DNA from: Mesorhizobium sp. B2-7-1
GTDB lineage: Bacteria > Pseudomonadota > Alphaproteobacteria > Rhizobiales > Rhizobiaceae
Length of the DNA stretch: 46,044 nucleotides
Assembly: GCF_006440735.1 (NCBI RefSeq)
Contig: NZ_VFUA01000036.1
Location: 7,501-53,544, forward strand
Direction: 5' to 3'
The notes under the pieces were generated by a model that ran no database searches, was not told where the DNA came from, and saw nothing but the letters and a program-made list of their open reading frames with translations. Position numbers and translations under genes: made by a program. Shown here piece by piece: positions 28,136 through 36,015 of this stretch (position 1 is the stretch's first letter; every line of letters starts with the position of its first letter).

Positions 28136-28453
28136 TCAGCACTCGCCGCTGCGGCTGCCGTCATTGCGGATGACGCAGATTGAACTGGGCAATGGCTGCA
28201 GCACGCTGCGGCGCACCGTATAAGTATTGGGGCGATGGCCGACCGATCCGGTGGCTGTCATGTCGAGCCCGCCGGAGAAGCCGTCACGGGTGCTCTGCCG
28301 GGTCTGGCTGTCCAGGAAAGGCGTTGCGATCAGCGCCAGCGCCACCGCGGCCGAGCCGAAGAGAAGCGTGATCCGCAGGATGCCCATGCCAGCGTCCACC
28401 GCGCGGAAGCCGCGGTCCGGCCGAATCGAGTCCCAGTCTCTTTCAAGGCTCAT
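28136..28453 (-). CDS. Hypothetical single-pass membrane protein
   Basis: A 105-residue protein I do not recognise. It starts MSLERDWDSIRPDRGFRAVD, has one membrane segment at about residues 25-47 (MGILRITLLFGSAAVALALI), then a polar extracytoplasmic tail with QTRQSTRDGF and a C-terminal ICVIRNDGSRSGEC containing two Cys. The start at 28453 has GGGAAA upstream; in-frame ATGs at 28471 and 28513 are alternatives. Its upstream region contains TTAA-N7-TAAA at 28532-28546, a CtrA-like pattern also hinted at in the pilin promoter just downstream. Confidence 0.6.
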   Translation of the reverse strand: MSLERDWDSIRPDRGFRAVDAGMGILRITLLFGSAAVALALIATPFLDSQTRQSTRDGFSGGLDMTATGSVGHRPNTYTVRRSVLQPLPSSICVIRNDGSRSGEC

Positions 28454-28619
28454 GCCGTGTTTCCCAGTCATCGACGGTATCGCCGCGCGAAACGGCCTCG
28501 TGCAATTTTTCACGTCGAGATAAATCTTCCATTAACGCTGGCTAAAGCGGCTCCGGGAAACGCGCGGAAATAGCCCCGTTTCCCGGGAAACGGTGACCTG
28601 CCGCGAAAGCTGCCGTGAA

Positions 28620-29042
28620 CTACAGAAGGTCGATGAGGAACTGGATCAGCGGCGCGTCGGCCGGCGGCATCGGATAGTCGCGCATCTGCCGCGGCCTGAC
28701 CCATTTGAGCCCCTGCCCTTCCCTGGGCTGGGCGATCCCGCGAAAGCGGCGGCAGACATAGAGCGGCATCAGGAGATGGAAATCGTCATAGGAATGGCTG
28801 GCGAAGGTGAGAGGCGCCAGGCACGGAATCTCGGTCTCGATGCCGAGTTCCTCGTTGAGTTCGCGAACCAGGCACTCCTCTGGCGTCTCGCCGGGCTCGA
28901 CCTTGCCGCCTGGAAACTCCCACAGGCCGGCAAACTGCTTGCCCTCGGGGCGCTGCGCCAGGAGCACGCGCCGGTCGGCGTCGACCAGCGCGCAGGCGGC
29001 GACCAGGAGCAGGCGCTTTCCGGTTGGCTTGGTCTCGTTCAT
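28620..29042 (-). CDS. mutT: Nudix hydrolase, MutT-type (8-oxo-dGTP diphosphatase)
   Basis: Hydrolyses oxidised nucleotides such as 8-oxo-dGTP, preventing A:T to C:G mutations. The 140-residue product has a perfect Nudix box from about residue 45 (GGKVEPGETPEECLVRELNE, then ELGI) and the MutT-like LLAQRPEGKQFAGLWEFPGG and C-terminal LKWVRPRQMRDYPMPPAD. Its ATG overlaps the stop of the preceding GNAT gene (ATGA), so it is last in an argJ-GNAT-mutT run. Confidence 0.92.
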   Translation of the reverse strand: MNETKPTGKRLLLVAACALVDADRRVLLAQRPEGKQFAGLWEFPGGKVEPGETPEECLVRELNEELGIETEIPCLAPLTFASHSYDDFHLLMPLYVCRRFRGIAQPREGQGLKWVRPRQMRDYPMPPADAPLIQFLIDLL

Positions 29043-29818
29043 GCGCCCGGCGGCCGTCTATAGTGGTAGCGATAAACTTCCTCGAAACCGAGCGACCGGT
29101 AGAGCGAGAGCGCCGGTAGATTGCCGGCCTCGACCTGCAGCCAGGCCTCGCGTGCGCCGCGCAGCCGGGCCCATTTCAACGCCGACAGGATGAGATCGCG
29201 GCCATGGCCCTTCTTGCGCGCCGACTTTTCGGTGGCGACCTCGAACAGGCCGGCGAGATCGCCGTCATGCACGCAGATCAGCGTCGCCAGCGGCTCGTTG
29301 CCGTCCTCGAGCGCGAACAGCCCGGCTTCCGGCTGGATGGCGCCGATGACCTCCGACAGGCCGGGCCGCAGCGAGACGTCCGAGCCGCTGGTCCTGAGCG
29401 AAGCACCGATGAAGCGGCTGATGTCCTTGAGCGGTATCTGGTCCATGGCCGCGCCAAGCTCGAGGTCCTTCAGCGGCAGCCGCATGACCAGGGATTCGTC
29501 GAACCTGTTCCAGCCGGCCTTGTCGAGATGCGTGGACAGCACCTGTCCCGACAGCGGCGACATGCGAAAGGTCAGCGGCCTGCCATAGGCATCGAAGCGC
29601 CTTGCGGCGCGGCCGATGCGCTCTTCGATGGCGTGCGTGTCGCCCGGATCGAGCGGATTGACCGAGTTCAGCCGCTTGGCCGGGAGACCCGCGGTCAGCC
29701 GCACCACCCAGGTCCCGTCATAATGGACGGCGGCCGCCGGCCAGGCGCGAAATCCCGCCGCCTCGTAGCGGCGCACGACCGCCAGCACGCTTGCCGGATG
29801 CCTGGACACCGGCGCCAT
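29039..29818 (-). CDS. GNAT-family N-acetyltransferase
   Basis: A 259-residue acetyl-CoA-dependent transferase of unknown substrate. The GNAT core is in the C-terminal part: LAGLFEVATEKSARKKGHGR (motif A region), then REAWLQVEAGNLPALSLYRS and the final LGFEEVYRYHYRRP. The N-terminal half (about 1-130) resembles a second, degenerate GNAT repeat. The start at 29818 shares one base with the argJ stop (TGATG), and its stop overlaps mutT, indicating tight coupling. Despite lying next to argJ it is not an obvious ArgA. Confidence 0.85.
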   Translation of the reverse strand: MAPVSRHPASVLAVVRRYEAAGFRAWPAAAVHYDGTWVVRLTAGLPAKRLNSVNPLDPGDTHAIEERIGRAARRFDAYGRPLTFRMSPLSGQVLSTHLDKAGWNRFDESLVMRLPLKDLELGAAMDQIPLKDISRFIGASLRTSGSDVSLRPGLSEVIGAIQPEAGLFALEDGNEPLATLICVHDGDLAGLFEVATEKSARKKGHGRDLILSALKWARLRGAREAWLQVEAGNLPALSLYRSLGFEEVYRYHYRRPPGA

Positions 29819-31059
29819 CAGCTCCGGTAGTCGCCATTGATGGCGACATATTCCTTGGTGAGGTCGCAGGTCCACACCGTCGCCTTGCCGCGGCCGATGC
29901 CGAGATCGGCGTGGATGCGGATATCGTCGCGCTTCATATAGGCCGAGGTCGCTTCCTCCGAATAGGCCGGATCGCGCTCGCCCTCATGCGCGAGCCGATT
30001 GTCGCCGAACCAGATCGACAGCCGGTCGCGGTCGGCTGGCTCGCCGGCCTTGCCGACGGCCATGACGACGCGGCCCCAATTGGCGTCCTCGCCGGCGACC
30101 GCCGTCTTGACCAGCGGCGAGTTGGCGATCGAAAGCGCGATGCGCTTGGCCGAGCGGGCCGATTTGGCGCCGGTGACCGTGACCTCGACCTGCTTGCGCG
30201 CGCCCTCGCCGTCGCGCACCACTTGCAGCGCCAGCGACTTCAGTACCTTGCCCAGCGCCCGGCGGAAGGCGCCGAGGCGCGCATCCTTGGCATCGCTGAT
30301 CGCCGGCGCGCCACGCGCGGCGGCCTTGCCGGTAGCGAAGAAAAGCAGTGTGTCGCTGGTCGAGGTGTCGCTGTCGACGGTCACCGCGTTGAAGGTCTTT
30401 GCCGTGCCGCGCGACAAAAGGTCCTGCAGCACGGGGGCCGCGATCGGCGCGTCGGTGGCGATGAACGAAAGCATCGTCGCCATGTCGGGCGCGATCATGC
30501 CTGCGCCCTTGGCGATGCCGTTGATGGTGACGTCGGCATCGCCGAGCTTGACCGTCGCCGTCGCCACCTTCGGATAGGTGTCGGTGGTCATGATCGCCTT
30601 GGCCGCCTCGGTCCACAGGTCGGGCTTGCCGTCCTTGACCAGGCCGGCGAGCAGATGGCTGAATTTGGTGGTGTCCAGCGGCTCGCCGATGACGCCGGTC
30701 GAGGCCAGGAACACTTCGCTTTCGGAGCAGCCGGCGGCCTTGGCCGCCGCCTCGCCGGTCAGCGTGGTCGAAGCCTTGCCCTTCTTGCCGGTGAAGGCGT
30801 TGGCATTGCCGGAATTGACCACCAGCACCCGCGCCTTGCCGGCGGGCAGGTTCTGACGGCAATAGTCGACCGGTGCCGACGGGCATTTCGACCTTGTGAA
30901 CACGCCCGCGACAGCCGTGCCCGGGTCGAAGACCATGGCGAGCAGGTCGGTTCTATTGCGATATTTGATGCCGGCTTCGGCGGTCGCGATGCGCACACCC
31001 TCGATGACCGGCATCTTTGGGTATTTCTTCGGTGCGAGCGGCGAAATCGTAGCGGACAT
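29818..31059 (-). CDS. argJ: Bifunctional ornithine acetyltransferase / N-acetylglutamate synthase
   Basis: Transfers the acetyl group from N-acetylornithine to glutamate, and can make N-acetylglutamate from acetyl-CoA, in the cyclic arginine pathway. The 413-residue precursor self-cleaves in front of the nucleophilic threonine, T195 in [16 protein letters not shown]. Other hallmarks are [32 protein letters not shown] and the C-terminal [20 protein letters not shown]. The start at 31059 ([12 protein letters not shown]) gives the standard length. First gene of an overlapping argJ-GNAT-mutT cluster. Confidence 0.96.
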   Translation of the reverse strand: MSATISPLAPKKYPKMPVIEGVRIATAEAGIKYRNRTDLLAMVFDPGTAVAGVFTRSKCPSAPVDYCRQNLPAGKARVLVVNSGNANAFTGKKGKASTTLTGEAAAKAAGCSESEVFLASTGVIGEPLDTTKFSHLLAGLVKDGKPDLWTEAAKAIMTTDTYPKVATATVKLGDADVTINGIAKGAGMIAPDMATMLSFIATDAPIAAPVLQDLLSRGTAKTFNAVTVDSDTSTSDTLLFFATGKAAARGAPAISDAKDARLGAFRRALGKVLKSLALQVVRDGEGARKQVEVTVTGAKSARSAKRIALSIANSPLVKTAVAGEDANWGRVVMAVGKAGEPADRDRLSIWFGDNRLAHEGERDPAYSEEATSAYMKRDDIRIHADLGIGRGKATVWTCDLTKEYVAINGDYRS

Positions 31060-31246
31060 CGGGACCCCGGAGCGGCAAGAACACGAAAGGAAGGCCGGTT
31101 TGCCCGATAGCGCGCGCCGGCGCAAGGGCGTTCTGGCCGCGCCGCATCGGCGGGACCAAGCGTCTGGCAGCCGAAAACGGAGCGTTTCGTTTCGCCCGCG
31201 AAGCCAATATGATTGGCGACAGATTCACCGGCTAAGGAAGAGCGGA

Positions 31247-31852
31247 ATGGGCGAGGCCGCCGCCCGCGGGCGCAAGTCGATCGGCGCGAAACGCAATCCC
31301 GAGAGCGCCGATGCCATCGTCGAGGCGGCCGAAGCTGTATTGCGCGAGGCGGGCTATGCCGGCTTCTCGATCGAAGCGGTCGCCCGGCGGGCGCGGGCGG
31401 GAAAGCCGACCATCTACCGCTGGTGGCCGAGCAAGGCGGCGTTGCTGATCGAGGTCTACCAGCGGCAGAAGCGCGTCGAGACGCCCGACACCGGAAGCAT
31501 CGAGGACGATCTGGCCGGCTTCCTCGAAAATCTGTTCGCGCATTGGCGCGACACCCCGTCGGGCAACATCTTCCGCTCGCTGATCGCGGAGGCGCAGTCG
31601 GACGAGACGGCCGCTGCGGCGCTTGCCGAATATTCAAAAGGACGCCGTGGCCATACCGGCCGGATGATCGAGCGCGCCAAGGCGCGCGGCGAGGTGGCGG
31701 CCGATGTCGATGCCGGGATCGTCGCCGATCTGATCGCTTCCTTCGCCTGGCGGCATCTGCTGACCGGACGGCTCGACGAGGATGACGAGGCGATCCGCGC
31801 CGCCGTGCGCTACATCACGCGGGGAATCCGAGCAATTCCAGGAAAAGTGTGA
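31247..31852 (+). CDS. TetR/AcrR-family regulator with a repeat-derived C-terminus
   Basis: A 201-residue repressor-type protein. The N-terminal HTH is clear (residues about 18-64): DAIVEAAEAVLREAGYAGFS, IEAVARRARAGKPTIYRWWP and SKAALLIEVY. The C-terminal ligand domain resembles the TetR_C_33-like group (FLENLFAHWRDTPSGNIFRS). The ATG at 31247 has AAGGAAGAG upstream. The last residues (AIPGKV) and the stop codon are encoded by a mosaic repeat that begins at 31832, so the original C-terminus was probably replaced or extended. Divergent from argJ across 187 bases; its target is unknown. Confidence 0.88.
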   Translation: MGEAAARGRKSIGAKRNPESADAIVEAAEAVLREAGYAGFSIEAVARRARAGKPTIYRWWPSKAALLIEVYQRQKRVETPDTGSIEDDLAGFLENLFAHWRDTPSGNIFRSLIAEAQSDETAAAALAEYSKGRRGHTGRMIERAKARGEVAADVDAGIVADLIASFAWRHLLTGRLDEDDEAIRAAVRYITRGIRAIPGKV

Positions 31853-31898
31853 GCGGTCAGGCTCGGCGACTTCGCCGTAGCCTTCCGTTCGGAATTAC
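31832..31898. repeat. Mosaic repeat with a longer loop insert, overlapping the TetR gene
   Basis: GCAATTCC (31832-31839) pairs with GGAATTAC (31891-31898), one mismatch. The core AGGAAAAGTGTGAGCGGT is followed by an inserted CAGGCTCGGCGACTTCGCC GTAGCC that itself can fold (GGCGA-CT-TCGCC) before TTCCG resumes. The first 21 bases are TetR coding sequence, including the stop. Confidence 0.75.
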
Positions 31899-31942
31899 TT
31901 AAAAAACAAAGAGGTAGCGAACGCCTGAGCCCAAAAGCAAAA

Positions 31943-31960
31943 GGGCGCCGAACGGCGCCC
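31943..31960 (-). terminator. Terminator of the parvulin gene
   Basis: GGGCGCC-GAAC-GGCGCCC stem-loop 28 bases after the minus-strand stop codon. On the minus strand it is followed by TTTTGCTTTTGG. A modest but plausible intrinsic terminator, separating this gene from the plus-strand TetR gene. Confidence 0.65.
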
Positions 31961-31988
31961 TCCGCAGGATATTCCAGCCGATAGCGGA

Positions 31989-32915
31989 TTACTTGCCGCC
32001 TTCCAGCGTGTCGATGTCCTTCTTGAGCTTCTCGTCCGGGATCTCGACCTTGGCTGCGGCGCGCAGCTCCTTGACCATGGCGAAATACTTGTCGCGGATC
32101 ACCGCCTGCTTGGCCTGGTCCTTGACGTCGTCGAAGGCCGGCGGCTGCTTGGCGCGCTTGTCCTCGAGCTTGATGACGTGCCAGCCGAACTGCGACTGCA
32201 CCGGCTCCTTCGAATATTTGCCGACGTCGAGCGCGAAGGCCGCCTTGTCGAATTCCGGCACCATCTGGCCCGGGCCGAACCAGCCGAGGTCGCCGCCATT
32301 GGTCTTGCCGCTCGGGTCGCTGGTGTGCTCGTTGGCGAGCTTCTGGAAGTCGGCGCCGCCGTCGAGCTGCTTGATGATCGCCTCGGCCTCTTCCTTCGTC
32401 TTCACGAGGATGTGACGGGCGTGGATTTCGTTGACCGGCGGCGTGTTGGCGATCTCCTGGTCGTAGCGGGTGCGCACTTCGGCGTCCGTCACCTTGTCGA
32501 CCACTTCCTTCTCGACGACCTCGCCATGCAGCGCACGAGCCTGCAGGAAAGCCATGCGGCGCTGGAAATCCGGATCCTTGTCGAGGCCGCTGTCCACCGC
32601 CTTCTTGGCCATCACGCGGATCTCGATCGCAGCCGAAAGCGCGGCCGCGCGGCGCTGCTCGGGCGGCAGTTGCGCAAATTGTTGCGACAGTTCGCCTTCG
32701 GCGAGCTTAAGGTCGGCCTCGGTCAGCTTCTCGCCATTGATGGTGGCGACCACGGCATTGGGATCGACCGGCGCCGCCGGAGCAGCCGCGGGCGCCGTGG
32801 CGTCCGGCTGGGCGGGCTTGGTCTCCTGCGCCATCAGCGGCGACAGGCAGAGAGCCGAGAACCCGAAGGCCAGACCGAGGCTGGCGAGCGAGGCGCGGCG
32901 GAATGACAGGGACAT
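31989..32915 (-). CDS. Periplasmic parvulin-type peptidyl-prolyl isomerase
   Basis: Assists folding of exported proteins, in the manner of SurA/PpiC/PrsA. The 308-residue product has a signal peptide (about 1-30, LASLGLAFGFSALCLSPLMA), an alanine/proline-rich linker, a helical SurA_N-like region (about 45-140), and the parvulin domain (about 150-245). The latter contains IHARHILVKTKEEAEAIIKQ, DLGWFGPGQMVPEFDKAAF and QSQFGWHVIKLED. The start at 32915 has GGAG 10 bases upstream. It is divergent from secA, so translocase and a periplasmic folding factor share a 262-base control region. Confidence 0.92.
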   Translation of the reverse strand: MSLSFRRASLASLGLAFGFSALCLSPLMAQETKPAQPDATAPAAAPAAPVDPNAVVATINGEKLTEADLKLAEGELSQQFAQLPPEQRRAAALSAAIEIRVMAKKAVDSGLDKDPDFQRRMAFLQARALHGEVVEKEVVDKVTDAEVRTRYDQEIANTPPVNEIHARHILVKTKEEAEAIIKQLDGGADFQKLANEHTSDPSGKTNGGDLGWFGPGQMVPEFDKAAFALDVGKYSKEPVQSQFGWHVIKLEDKRAKQPPAFDDVKDQAKQAVIRDKYFAMVKELRAAAKVEIPDEKLKKDIDTLEGGK

Positions 32916-33022
32916 CAAGATAAACTCCAATGGGGATTGCCAATAAGGATCGCGTGAGCGGAAGGGTCCAGATCAGTCGGATTGTGGCGGAATTTGGCGC
33001 TGCCCATAGGGCTAACGCGGCG

Positions 33023-33051
33023 TTGACATCGATTGAGCCCCCTCTTATCTG
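33023..33051 (+). promoter_or_regulatory. Sigma70-type promoter of secA
   Basis: TTGACA (33023-33028), a perfect -35, and TATCTG (33046-33051) are spaced 17 nt. Start expected near 33058, giving a leader of about 120 nt before the secA ATG. Confidence 0.65.
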
Positions 33052-33177
33052 TCCAACGACTTGGCGTCCAGAACCGTTTTCCGGGCGCTTTTTGCGTTTG
33101 TCCGCATTCACGCGGATTTGATAGGCCCGCCAGGTGCCTGTCGCAAACGGCCAAATTGCTATCGAAAGGACCATTGG

Positions 33178-35910
33178 ATGGTCAGTCTCGGCGGTCTCGC
33201 CCGTAAGGTTTTCGGTTCTTCCAACGACCGCCGTGTCAAGTCGACCCGGCCCAGGGTCGAAGCCATCAACGCCATGGAAAACGAGATGCGGGCGCTCTCC
33301 GACGCCGAGCTTGCGGGGCGGACGCAAAAATTCCGCCAGGATCTCGCCAACGGCGCTTCGCTCGACGATCTGCTGGTCCCTGCCTTCGCCACGGTGCGCG
33401 AAGCGTCCCGCCGCGTGCTGGGCATGCGGCCGTTCGACGTCCAATTGGTCGGCGGCATGGTGCTGCACAACGGCGGCATCGCCGAGATGCGCACCGGCGA
33501 AGGCAAGACGCTGGTCGCCACCCTGCCGGTCTATCTCAACGCGCTTTCCGCCAACGGCGTCCACGTCGTCACCGTCAACGACTATCTGGCCAGCCGCGAC
33601 GCCGAATGGATGGGCCGCGTCTATAAATTCCTCGGCCTGACCGTCGGCATCATCGTCCATGGCCTTTCCGACGACGAGCGCCGCGAGGCTTACGCTTCCG
33701 ACGTCACCTATGCCACCAACAACGAGCTCGGCTTCGACTATCTGCGCGACAACATGAAGTACGAGCGCTCGCAGATGGTGCAGCGCGGCCATGCCTACGC
33801 CATCGTCGACGAGGTCGATTCCATCCTGGTGGACGAAGCGCGCACGCCGCTGATCATTTCCGGTCCGCTCGAGGACCGCTCGGAAATGTACAACACCATC
33901 GACACCTTCATGCTGAAGCTCGGTCCGGCCGACTACGAGGTCGACGAGAAGCAGAAGACGACGATCTTCACCGAGGACGGCACCGAGAAGCTGGAAAACA
34001 TGCTGCGCGACGCCGGCCTGTTGAAAGGCGAGTCGCTCTACGACGTCGAGAACGTCGCCATCGTCCATCACGTCAACAACGCGCTGAAGGCGCATCTCTT
34101 GTTCCAGAAGGACCGCGACTACATCGTGCGCAACGACGAGATCGTCATCATCGACGAGTTCACCGGCCGCATGATGCCTGGACGCCGCTATTCGGAAGGC
34201 CTGCACCAGGCGCTTGAGGCCAAGGAGCATGTGCAGATCCAGCCGGAGAACCAGACGCTGGCCTCCGTCACCTTCCAGAACTATTTCCGCCTCTACAAGA
34301 AGCTTGCCGGCATGACCGGCACGGCGCTGACCGAGGCCGAGGAATTCGGCAACATCTACGGCCTCGAAGTCACCGAGATCCCGACCAACCTGCCGGTCAT
34401 CCGCAAGGACGAGGACGACGAGGTCTACCGGACGGTCGAGGAGAAGTACAAGGCGATCGTCAAGGAAATCCGCGAAGCCAGCGCCAAGGGCCAGCCGACG
34501 CTGGTCGGCACCACTTCGATCGAGAAGTCCGAGCAGCTGGCCGAGCGCCTGCGCAAGGACGGCTTCAAGAACTTCGAAGTGCTGAACGCCCGCCACCACG
34601 AGCGCGAGGCGGCCATCGTCGCCCAGGCCGGCAAGCCCGGCGCCATCACCATCGCCACCAACATGGCCGGCCGCGGCACCGACATCAAGCTCGGCGGCAA
34701 CGCCGAGATGCGCATCGCCGAGGAGCTTGGTGACATGCCGGCCGGACCCGAGCGCGAGGCGCGGGAGAAGGCGATCCACGAAGATATCGAACGGCTGAAG
34801 GAAAAGGCGCTGGCCGCCGGCGGCCTCTACGTGCTGGCCACCGAACGCCATGAATCGCGCCGCATCGACAACCAGCTGCGCGGCCGCTCCGGGCGCCAGG
34901 GCGACCCGGGCCGCTCGAAATTCTTCCTGTCGCTGCAGGACGACCTGATGCGCATCTTCGGCTCCGAGCGCATGGACGGCATGCTGCAGAAGCTCGGCCT
35001 CAAGGAAGACGAGGCGATTATCCATCCCTGGATCAACAAGGCGCTGGAAAAGGCGCAGAAGAAGGTCGAGGCGCGCAACTTCGACATCCGCAAGAACCTC
35101 TTGAAGTATGACGACGTCTCGAACGACCAGCGCAAGGTGGTGTTCGAGCAGCGCATCGAGCTGATGGACGGCGAAGGCCTGTCGGAGACGATCGGCGAGA
35201 TGCGCGAAGGCGTCATCGAGGAGGTCGTCGCCAAGAACATTCCCGAAAACGCCTATGCCGAGCAGTGGAACGTCGCCGGCCTCAAGGAGGAAGTGGCGCA
35301 ATACCTCAACCTCGACCTGCCGATCGAGGAATGGGTCAAGGAAGAGGGCATCGCCGAGGACGATATCCGCGAACGCATCACGGCCGCGGCCGACGCCGCC
35401 GCCAAGGAACGCGCCGACCGCTTCGGCCCTGACGTGATGAACTATGTCGAGCGTTCGGTGGTGCTGCAGACGCTCGACCATCTGTGGCGCGAGCACATCG
35501 TCAATCTCGATCATCTGCGCTCGGTCGTCGGCTTCCGCGGTTACGCGCAGCGCGACCCGCTGCAGGAATACAAGGGCGAAGCCTTCGAGCTGTTCCAGGG
35601 CATGCTCGGCAATTTGCGCCAGGCCGTCACGGCGCAGTTGATGCGCGTCGAGCTGGTGCGCCAGGCGGCGGACGCGCCGCCGCCCGAAGCCCCCGACATG
35701 TTCGGCTCGCACATCGACGGCACCACCGGCGAGGACGACTTCCAAGGCGGCGAGACCGCGCTTCTCATGCGCCAGGACACCAATGCCGCCGTCGCGCCGG
35801 AAAACCGCGACCCGAAGAACCCCTCGACCTGGGGCAAGGTCGGCCGCAACGAGCTCTGCCCCTGCGGCTCCGGCAAGAAGTACAAGCACTGCCACGGCAC
35901 CTTCGCCTGA
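33178..35910 (+). CDS. secA: Preprotein translocase ATPase SecA
   Basis: The motor that pushes unfolded preproteins through SecYEG at the inner membrane. Full length at 910 residues. Walker [15 protein letters not shown] (about 104-117), [20 protein letters not shown] (about 211-230), the helicase motif [14 protein letters not shown] and the arginine-finger region [13 protein letters not shown] are all present. The C-terminal zinc tail [14 protein letters not shown] binds SecB and phospholipid. The ATG at 33178 ([14 protein letters not shown]) has AAAGGA upstream; the longer frame from 33061 is untranslated leader. A very large antisense open frame over this gene is an artefact. Confidence 0.98.
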   Translation: MVSLGGLARKVFGSSNDRRVKSTRPRVEAINAMENEMRALSDAELAGRTQKFRQDLANGASLDDLLVPAFATVREASRRVLGMRPFDVQLVGGMVLHNGGIAEMRTGEGKTLVATLPVYLNALSANGVHVVTVNDYLASRDAEWMGRVYKFLGLTVGIIVHGLSDDERREAYASDVTYATNNELGFDYLRDNMKYERSQMVQRGHAYAIVDEVDSILVDEARTPLIISGPLEDRSEMYNTIDTFMLKLGPADYEVDEKQKTTIFTEDGTEKLENMLRDAGLLKGESLYDVENVAIVHHVNNALKAHLLFQKDRDYIVRNDEIVIIDEFTGRMMPGRRYSEGLHQALEAKEHVQIQPENQTLASVTFQNYFRLYKKLAGMTGTALTEAEEFGNIYGLEVTEIPTNLPVIRKDEDDEVYRTVEEKYKAIVKEIREASAKGQPTLVGTTSIEKSEQLAERLRKDGFKNFEVLNARHHEREAAIVAQAGKPGAITIATNMAGRGTDIKLGGNAEMRIAEELGDMPAGPEREAREKAIHEDIERLKEKALAAGGLYVLATERHESRRIDNQLRGRSGRQGDPGRSKFFLSLQDDLMRIFGSERMDGMLQKLGLKEDEAIIHPWINKALEKAQKKVEARNFDIRKNLLKYDDVSNDQRKVVFEQRIELMDGEGLSETIGEMREGVIEEVVAKNIPENAYAEQWNVAGLKEEVAQYLNLDLPIEEWVKEEGIAEDDIRERITAAADAAAKERADRFGPDVMNYVERSVVLQTLDHLWREHIVNLDHLRSVVGFRGYAQRDPLQEYKGEAFELFQGMLGNLRQAVTAQLMRVELVRQAADAPPPEAPDMFGSHIDGTTGEDDFQGGETALLMRQDTNAAVAPENRDPKNPSTWGKVGRNELCPCGSGKKYKHCHGTFA

Positions 35911-35919
35911 CCCTCTTTT

Positions 35920-35970
35920 CCTTCTCCCCGTCACTATACGGGGAGAAGGCGCCCGAAGGGCGGATGAGGG
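35920..35970. repeat. CTTCTCCCC...GGGGAGAAGG intergenic repeat after secA
   Basis: CCTTCTCCCCGT (35920-35931) and ACGGGGAGAAGG (35938-35949) make a 12-bp stem, followed by a second small hairpin CGCCC-GAA-GGGCG and CGGATGAGGG. A dispersed rhizobial repeat type by my recollection; a related pair occurs at 40004-40146. It may also end secA transcription, although there is no T tract. Confidence 0.7.
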
Positions 35971-36015
35971 ACAGCACCAACGTCCGGCGACGTATGCCGG
36001 CCTGAAAGCCAAAGC

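Noticed and set aside
32707..36012. The longest open frame in the window, about 1100 codons antisense to secA and part of the parvulin gene
   Set aside because: It is the complementary shadow of secA in GC-rich DNA: no domain, and repetitive composition typical of antisense reading.
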